Part shown: one piece after another, positions 58,587 through 64,000 of the stretch
How positions within the stretch are numbered: position 1 is the stretch's first letter
Layout: each line of letters opens with the position of its first letter
Assembly: GCF_021184045.1 (NCBI RefSeq)
Contig: NZ_CP073710.1
Span: 248,001-312,000, forward strand
Origin: Methanococcoides orientis
GTDB taxonomy: Archaea > Halobacteriota > Methanosarcinia > Methanosarcinales > Methanosarcinaceae
Direction of reading: 5' to 3'
Length of the DNA: 64,000 nt
Position numbers and translations under genes: made by a program
The notes under the pieces: model-generated
What the model was told of the DNA's origin: nothing
Databases searched by the model: none
The model's input: the letters and a program-made list of their open reading frames with translations, nothing else

Positions 58587-58628
58587 GAATATTCTGGTTC
58601 CGCTCCAGAATATTCCTTTCTACTTTTT
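58587..58628 (+). terminator. Terminator of the permease operon
   Basis: GAATATTCTGG (58587-58597) and CCAGAATATTC (58605-58615) form a perfect 11-base stem with a 7-base loop, then CTTTCTACTTTTTC. Confidence 0.7.
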
Positions 58629-58775
58629 CAGTCAAATTTAAAATTTTCATAATTGAATGGCCATTTTGCTCATGTCTATTCTTCCTTAAAATGACACCAA
58701 CTGGGTATATATTTCTCTTTAACATATATTACATATGGGGACATCTGATCAAGCTCTATGTGATGATGGTAGATT

Positions 58776-60761
58776 ATGCAAAATCCAGATTATCAAACCA
58801 GGGTAATATTCGGGATAGACATCGCAAAAGGCTCCTCTCGTGCGAAGGAGCTTCCAAGGTATGCAGTTGCTGTGCTGAAAGAGGGAGAGGTAACCCATCA
58901 TAAAATGGTGCGCCTTCCGCGTATATTGAAGATGGTCCGTGAGGAGCATCCTGAATATATCGCAGTGGACAACATTTTTGAACTGGCTCCGGACAAGAAG
59001 GAACTTGTGCGTTTTCTTCAAAAACTTCCTGAAGGTGTCCGGCTTGTACAGGTTACAGGTGGTCTGCACAAGAAATCCCTGTTACATCTTGCAAAAGAAA
59101 ATGGACTCTCCTTCAACCAGTTCGATCCCAACGAGGAGGCAGAGGCATGTGCGCGTCTTGCAAGCATGGGAATTGGCTCTGAAGTTTCCCTTTTTGAGGA
59201 CATCACGAAGATCAAGGTGAGCCGTGCAAGGTCACTTGGGCGTGGGGGATGGAGCCAGAACCGGTATCGACGTAAGGTCCATGGGGCTGTCAGGGAAAGG
59301 AGTCGCGAGGTCGAGGCGATATTGAAGAAAGCGTCAAAGGAACATGGATATACGTATACAAGCAGGATCTCCAGTGGGTTCGGAGGCTATGTGCGCGCTG
59401 AGTTCACTGTGTATGCAAAGAGGAATAAGGTTCCTGTTGGTTCAGGTTCCACTGCGGATGCCCAGATCCGTGTAAGTAACGTGGTTCGTGACAAGATCCA
59501 GTACACTCCCCTAAAGAAGCTCAAAAGGAGGCCTACTATTGTGGGCATCGATCCTGGCACCACGGTAGGAATAGCTATACTTTCTTTCGATGGGGAACTT
59601 CAGCTTCTGAAAAGTATCCGTGGCATTTCCCATGATGAGGTTGTCAAGCTTATCGCTGAATATGGGAAACCGGCGGTCATTGCTACGGATGTCACGCCGA
59701 CTCCGGGTTCTGTGGAGCGGATAAGGCGCAGTTTCAATGCTGTGATAAGCACGCCTTCAGCTGAGATATCCTCTGAGGAGAAGATCGCTCTTGGAAGACC
59801 TTTTGGATATTCTAATGACCATGAACGTGACTCTCTTGCCGCGGCTCTTTATGCTTACCGGAATTACAAGAACATGTTCTCGCGTGTTGAAAAGAAAGCA
59901 CCTCAGCATCTGGATATGGATAAGATCAAATTGTACGTGATCCAGGGTGCTTCCATAGGTGAAGCCATCGAGAAAGTTTCCGGCGTACCGGTTCCTGAGA
60001 AAAAGCCTGTGAAGGTAGTGGAAACTCTTGATGAAGATACTGAAGAAAGGGTCAGGAAAATTTCAGAGAAACTTAAGTTAAAAGATACCCAGATAAGCAA
60101 TCTCAGAGATTATCTCCAGGAACTCAAGAAGGAGTTGAAGGCAAAGGATAAGCGTATCTCAAAACTTGAACTTAAGCTGGAGAATATGAGGAAAGCCAAC
60201 CATCTTCAGATCCGCAAGGACAAGGAGATCGAGATACGTGAACATAAGATCTCATCTCTGAAGAAAGACCTGCGCAGGTCTAAAAAGTCGTTAAAAAAAG
60301 CCTATTCCAACATTAAGAAACTGAAGCAGATAAGAAAGATGGAGATCAAAGGCGAAGGGATCCCTGTAAAGATACTTCCTTCCTTTACCCGTGAGGCAAT
60401 TTTTGAAATAAAGGACCGTCTTGGCATCAAGAAAGGGGATGTCATCTTCCTTCAGGATGCAAGTGGTGGGAGTTCAGTGACAGCTTCAATGGTAGTTGAA
60501 TTGGGTGTTCGTGCTGTGATCACTTACTCGGATATGACATATGCTGCAGAGGATGTTTTCTTCAGGGCAAATGTCCCATTACTTAAAAATGTCAGGATGC
60601 AGAGAGTTGACGATCTTGCAGTTGTAGAGCCTGCTCTTCTTCAGGAAGCCCTGGCTGAGTGGGAAAAGGAAGCTGAGATTAAGCGTCAGGAAGAAAAGGA
60701 AAAGAAATTGAAGCATCTTGTGGATGAGTACAGAAGTGAGAGGCGCAGGGGTCTTGTCTGA
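58776..60761 (+). CDS. DUF460 / RNase H-like fold protein with coiled coil
   Basis: This 661-residue archaeal protein of COG2433 has an N-terminal RNase H-like half (1-250: VIFGIDIAKGSSRAKELPRYAVAVL). A second RNase H-like unit follows at about 258-375 (TIVGIDPGTTVGIAILSFDG ... YSNDHERDSLAAALYAY with acidic residues at the usual places). Next come a long Lys/Glu coiled coil (about 420-530) and a C-terminal small domain. Function is not assigned; a structure-specific nuclease is plausible. The gene is well kept in euryarchaea. Confidence 0.85.
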   Translation: MQNPDYQTRVIFGIDIAKGSSRAKELPRYAVAVLKEGEVTHHKMVRLPRILKMVREEHPEYIAVDNIFELAPDKKELVRFLQKLPEGVRLVQVTGGLHKKSLLHLAKENGLSFNQFDPNEEAEACARLASMGIGSEVSLFEDITKIKVSRARSLGRGGWSQNRYRRKVHGAVRERSREVEAILKKASKEHGYTYTSRISSGFGGYVRAEFTVYAKRNKVPVGSGSTADAQIRVSNVVRDKIQYTPLKKLKRRPTIVGIDPGTTVGIAILSFDGELQLLKSIRGISHDEVVKLIAEYGKPAVIATDVTPTPGSVERIRRSFNAVISTPSAEISSEEKIALGRPFGYSNDHERDSLAAALYAYRNYKNMFSRVEKKAPQHLDMDKIKLYVIQGASIGEAIEKVSGVPVPEKKPVKVVETLDEDTEERVRKISEKLKLKDTQISNLRDYLQELKKELKAKDKRISKLELKLENMRKANHLQIRKDKEIEIREHKISSLKKDLRRSKKSLKKAYSNIKKLKQIRKMEIKGEGIPVKILPSFTREAIFEIKDRLGIKKGDVIFLQDASGGSSVTASMVVELGVRAVITYSDMTYAAEDVFFRANVPLLKNVRMQRVDDLAVVEPALLQEALAEWEKEAEIKRQEEKEKKLKHLVDEYRSERRRGLV

Positions 60762-60875
60762 CCGGTTGCGATGGTCTTTTGTTTTATCCTCATTGCTGCA
60801 TTCCAGTCTGATGTATCTATTTTGCTGCTTTAGCTTCATATTGAAGCTTCAACCTTTATTTTGTCTTATAGTATA

Positions 60876-61421
60876 TTATTTTCTGTCAAAGAACAGGTTC
60901 TTGCCCTTGATGCTGAGAGGCATTCCACATGCGATGTCAGCATCCAGAAGTCCTGCTGATAATGCTCCGGCACCTACCGAGTACATTACCCTGTTGTCAA
61001 CACAGAGGTCCTTTGCTCTTGCAGCAGCGCTTCCCAGTGCAATACCCATGTCAATGTACTTGAAAGAACAGTGTGGGCCTGTGAAATCAACGTTTACCTT
61101 TGATTGCTGGAGCATGTCCTTGCAGCTTTCAAAACCACAGGCTCCACAGTTTAGACCAACGACACTTTCGGTCTTGAAACCGATAAGTAATACTGCATCT
61201 GCATTGCGTACATTCTGTGCATCGCGGTTGAAGAATGTAAATCCATCTCCCTTCCTTTCTGCCATCTCTTCCATGGCTGACGCAAGGGTTTCCACATCTT
61301 CTGTTTCCAGTAATGCTGTTACAATATCGTCTTTTCCTTTTGCTTTAGGCGCTGTCCTTGCTGCAACAAGTATTGTCTTTGCAAGCATGTCAATAGTTTC
61401 GGATTCAGGATTAATTTTCAT
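60876..61421 (-). CDS. DUF2148 ferredoxin-domain protein
   Basis: This protein of about 181 residues contains LNCGACGFESCKDM near 115, a cysteine arrangement like that of CO dehydrogenase/4Fe-4S (Fes) domains, with a further cysteine in GPHCSF. DUF2148 proteins are found in anaerobes. The reaction is unknown; electron transfer is likely. The start is ATG 61421, or GTG two codons earlier. Confidence 0.82.
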   Translation of the reverse strand: MKINPESETIDMLAKTILVAARTAPKAKGKDDIVTALLETEDVETLASAMEEMAERKGDGFTFFNRDAQNVRNADAVLLIGFKTESVVGLNCGACGFESCKDMLQQSKVNVDFTGPHCSFKYIDMGIALGSAAARAKDLCVDNRVMYSVGAGALSAGLLDADIACGMPLSIKGKNLFFDRK

Positions 61422-61510
61422 GAACACATTTATGTTATTTTCAGACTTAATAATTTCTGTGTAAAGCTATACGCATCTTTTTGTATCATCATTCTCAATT
61501 ACAATTTAAG

Positions 61511-62116
61511 ATGACAATATCAGCATTGATCCTTGCAGGCGGGCGTGGCAGGCGCCTTGGAAATATGGAAAAGGCCCTTATGAACTGTGATGGCAGGTCT
61601 GTGCTGGAAAGAACCATCAACATGCTTGATGATGTAGTTGATGAAGTACTGGTCTCCGTAAGAGATGAAGCGCAGGAAAAAGAGTTCGAGTCACATTCCT
61701 GTGGTAAAAAGATGGTCCTTGACAGTTATTCTGATATAGGACCCCTGGCAGGGATCCTTGAGGGTTTCAAGGCAGCAAAGGGGGAGTATGTCTTTGTGAC
61801 TGCATGTGACATGCCTTTTATTGATCCGAAGGTCGTTGAGCTCATGTTCCAGTGTGCAGAAGGGCATGATGCAGCAGTACCCTTGCGTCCGGATGGTTCC
61901 ATGGAGCCATTGTGCGGGGTCTATCGTGTTGCACCTATGTTGCCTTTGATCGAAAATTCGATAAGTTCGGGGAAGAGGTTCATACTTGCACCGGTCTTTG
62001 AACTGGATGACGTTGTAGGCGTTGAAATGGAGTGTATTCGTGAAGTAGATCCGCAGTTAAGGACATTTATCAACATTAACACATTTGATGATATGGATAA
62101 ACTGGATGTATGTTGA
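61511..62116 (+). CDS. mobA: Molybdenum cofactor guanylyltransferase-like protein
   Basis: This nucleotidyltransferase of about 201 residues has the signature ALILAGGRGRRLGNMEKALM (GTP binding with Lys), VTACDMPFIDP (metal-binding Asp) and PLCGVYRVAPMLPLI. MobA turns molybdopterin into its GMP dinucleotide, as needed for formylmethanofuran dehydrogenase. Start ATG 61511; the ten codons before it are not conserved. Confidence 0.85.
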   Translation: MTISALILAGGRGRRLGNMEKALMNCDGRSVLERTINMLDDVVDEVLVSVRDEAQEKEFESHSCGKKMVLDSYSDIGPLAGILEGFKAAKGEYVFVTACDMPFIDPKVVELMFQCAEGHDAAVPLRPDGSMEPLCGVYRVAPMLPLIENSISSGKRFILAPVFELDDVVGVEMECIREVDPQLRTFININTFDDMDKLDVC

Positions 62117-62712
62117 TATATCGTTACATTTTGTATTTTTCATTAGGCTTCTAAAATTCGTCACAAACAATTTGTTTTCTATGTTTCTTTTAGATACTGT
62201 TTTTCCTATGGTTCCTACAAAATCTATTTATATCAGCCATTCTCATAATTATTATGGGAATGTTATATTACATCCCATAATTGCAGGCAATTAGGCCTGA
62301 TACAAGAGGGGAACGATTTGAGAGATTCAGAATCAGCACAAGAGAAAGAAGAATCTGGGCAGATGATGTACGAAGAAGAATGTAATGGGTTCTATTCAAG
62401 TTCAGGACAGGCTTTTATCAGAATACCGATGAAATAATTTGATTTCCAATGTTTGCTCCATCGATCTGTTGATCGATTTATTCGGTTTATCTGATATTAG
62501 ACAGAACTTATTCAGCAAAAGAAGTTTTCTTTTTTAATTTCTTCTTTTTGCTTTTAACAATTTTATTTGTTTGCTACTATTCTCATCTAAGTTTCATCGA
62601 TATTTCTGATATTACTCTAATTTATGTTGTCAGATTTTATTTTTTATCCTGCTCTTTCATCTGCAAAACATTATCAACTTTAAACACTAAAATTATATCA
62701 GAAAGTTAAGGA
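62117..62712. other. Intergenic region with one possible very small ORF
   Basis: This region is about 595 AT-rich bases. TCTATTTATATCAGCC near 62223 looks like a TATA box, with an imperfect inverted repeat CTCATAATTATTATGGGAA next to it. A possible 39-codon gene is listed separately. The rest, 62438-62700, shows nothing but T-rich tracts. Confidence 0.4.
62318..62437 (+). CDS. Possible 39-residue acidic protein
   Basis: A TTG codon nine bases after GAGGGGAACG opens a frame of 39 residues (MRDSESAQEKEESGQMMYEE then CNGFYSSSGQAFIRIPMK). A TATA-like site about 90 bases earlier could drive it. I know no homologue. The good ribosome binding site and Glu/Ser-rich composition are the only support. 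Confidence 0.3.
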   Translation: MRDSESAQEKEESGQMMYEEECNGFYSSSGQAFIRIPMK

Positions 62713-62721
62713 GTGATCCCA

Positions 62722-63546
62722 ATGACCGATATTATCTGTTCCCAGCAGCGTGCTGAAGAATGCGTCATTAAAGAAGAACCATACTACGTTCCTGTCGGAA
62801 ATGAGGTCGAGATCTTCAGGGCTGCTTATGAAAATAAACTGCCTGTCAGTCTCAAAGGACCAACCGGGTGCGGGAAAACACGTTTTATCGAATATATGGC
62901 CTACGATCTGGGGCGTCCTCTTATTACGATCTCCTGTCATGAGGACCTGACAGCTAACGATCTTATCGGCAGGTTCCTGATAAAAGGAGAAGGAACCGAA
63001 TGGAACGATGGACCCTTAACAGCTGCTTTGAAAAGCGGTGCTATCTGTTACCTTGATGAGTTCGTGGAAGCAAGGATGGATACAAGAGTAGTAATTCATC
63101 CGCTTACGGATGACCGGCGTATCATGCCCATCGAGAAAATGGGTATTGTACTTCAGGCACCACCTGAGTTCATGCTGACCATCTCCTACAATCCGGGATA
63201 CCAGAGCGTGCTGAAGGACTTGAAGCAGAGCACAAGACAGAGATTTGTTTCTATTGATTTTGACTACCCGCCTGCTGAACTGGAAACCGACATAGTTGCT
63301 CATGAAAGTGGCGTGGATGAGGAAACTGCTCGCACTCTTGTGGATATTGGTCATCGCATACGTAATTTTAAGCAGCATGGCCTTGAGGAAGGAGTAAGCA
63401 CCCGTCTTCTCATATATGCAGGTATGCTTATCAGGTCCGGGATAGAACCAAGGGAAGCATGCAAGGTCGCCATGGTCAAGCCGATCACAGATGATGCTGA
63501 CCTCCAGAAAAGCATAGATGAGATCATATCAGCTATTATGGAGTGA
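62722..63546 (+). CDS. MoxR/NorQ/CbbQ-type AAA+ ATPase (copy 2)
   Basis: This ATPase of about 274 residues is nearly the same as the one at 53172-53996: [55 protein letters not shown] is shared except for a few residues. Walker B reads [26 protein letters not shown] precedes ATG 62722. A VWA-protein gene begins seven bases after its stop, repeating the gene order of copy 1. Confidence 0.92.
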   Translation: MTDIICSQQRAEECVIKEEPYYVPVGNEVEIFRAAYENKLPVSLKGPTGCGKTRFIEYMAYDLGRPLITISCHEDLTANDLIGRFLIKGEGTEWNDGPLTAALKSGAICYLDEFVEARMDTRVVIHPLTDDRRIMPIEKMGIVLQAPPEFMLTISYNPGYQSVLKDLKQSTRQRFVSIDFDYPPAELETDIVAHESGVDEETARTLVDIGHRIRNFKQHGLEEGVSTRLLIYAGMLIRSGIEPREACKVAMVKPITDDADLQKSIDEIISAIME

Positions 63547-63552
63547 AAGTAG

Positions 63553-64000
63553 TTGTCACAGGATGAAGGGGAGGTCGTTCATCTTAAGGAGGTAATTGAT
63601 ATCCTGGATTCAGCAGGTCTGCTCGAGGACCTGTCAGAAGTTGAAATCAGTGAAATCTCTGCTGAATTTGAAAAAATACCTCTGGAATTGCTTGTACTTT
63701 TCAGAAAACAACCCTCCAGGTTTGTAGAATGGTTCTCTATCTGGATGTATTCACTTAACAAGGACAAGGGTCTTGAAAATATTTATTTATCTGAAACTTT
63801 TCCCGCATTCATTGCCCTCGGTTCTGCCACTTTCAGTAGTTTGGTCGAACTGGCCATAGAACTAAATTCTTTGAATTCCAGTGTTGGAAATGCATTTCTG
63901 GGAAAGATCGAAGAGCTTGGACTTTTGATGGAACCGGAACTTTTAACCATCTGGTATCCGATGATACGGGAGATTGCCGGTAACAAATGGGAAGTTGCTA
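63553..64000 (+). CDS. NorD/CbbO-like protein, N-terminal part (continues past window)
   Basis: A frame opening at TTG 63553, just after an in-frame TAG, stays open to the window end and gives about 149 residues (LSQDEGEVVHLKEVIDILDS ...). The text VEFSIWMYSLNKDKGLENIYLSETFPAF-like helical units resembles the N-terminal repeats of the NorD-like protein at 50184-53165, though less exactly than the ATPases do. By position it should be the VWA partner. The exact start codon is uncertain. Confidence 0.7.
   Translation, partial: MSQDEGEVVHLKEVIDILDSAGLLEDLSEVEISEISAEFEKIPLELLVLFRKQPSRFVEWFSIWMYSLNKDKGLENIYLSETFPAFIALGSATFSSLVELAIELNSLNSSVGNAFLGKIEELGLLMEPELLTIWYPMIREIAGNKWEVA

Noticed and set aside
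58372-58725. A 117-residue minus-strand frame over the 52-residue gene and terminator
   Set aside because: It crosses a strong terminator and is antisense to a gene with an excellent ribosome binding site.

Overview
The window is a piece of a methanogenic archaeon chromosome, almost certainly Methanosarcinaceae and most likely Methanococcoides or a close relative. The evidence is an archaeal 16S-tRNA-Ala-23S-5S operon with bulge-helix-bulge processing stems, an Mrp antiporter, SepCysS, the archaeal eS19-PDCD5-eL39-eL31-aIF6-L18a-prefoldin-FtsY translation cluster, an archaellin, corrinoid methyltransferases of the MtmB and MttB families, and GGTG/GGAGG ribosome binding sites with TATA boxes. 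The genus is inferred from gene content and the 16S text; no database search was possible.

Layout. 1-4702: minus-strand mrpABCD (mrpD cut by the window edge). 4822-5595: an E1-like MoeB/ThiF enzyme. 5770-6075: tRNA-Val, tRNA-Phe, tRNA-Gly. 6680-12291: rRNA operon with tRNA-Ala and a downstream tRNA-Cys, followed by decayed copies of tRNA-Cys and 5S. 12947-26527: a sulfur region with two TusA proteins, DUF169, SepCysS, a thioredoxin-fold protein, a PiT permease, a siroheme sulfite reductase, APS reductase, CysD, CysN, a solute-binding-like protein, a MoaD/ThiS sulfur carrier, a threonine-synthase-like PLP enzyme and a second MoeB. 26765-30116: a stand-alone ThrRS editing domain, a membrane protein, a TPR protein and a cohesin-type surface protein. 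30371-33129: a three-gene diacetamido-sugar pathway. 33422-39542: purA and the translation/SRP cluster. 39703-42498: trpCBA. 43222-47873: archaellin, a lipoprotein, thioredoxin and its reductase, DUF2111 and RIO2 kinase. 47929-58557: a methyltransferase locus. 58776-62116: DUF460, DUF2148 and MobA. 62722-end: a second MoxR/VWA pair.

How the parts fit. The sulfur region encodes a near-complete assimilatory sulfate route: a possible sulfate permease, ATP sulfurylase CysDN, APS reductase and sulfite reductase. It also carries sulfur-delivery parts (TusA, MoaD, MoeB) and PLP enzymes that could put sulfur into amino acids (SepCysS and a ThrC-like enzyme).

The most interesting locus is 47929-58557. 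It holds an MtmB-family methyltransferase with valine where monomethylamine methyltransferases carry pyrrolysine, its corrinoid protein, an MttB-family protein with methionine at the pyrrolysine position, a DMT-type permease with two tiny partner genes, a probable small RNA between the divergent promoters, and a NorQ/NorD-like MoxR-VWA pair with an intact HEVGH motif. A near-copy of that ATPase, starting another MoxR/VWA pair, lies about 9 kb away. Together these suggest an uncharacterised methylotrophic substrate system with a possible AAA+ maturation or reactivation machine.
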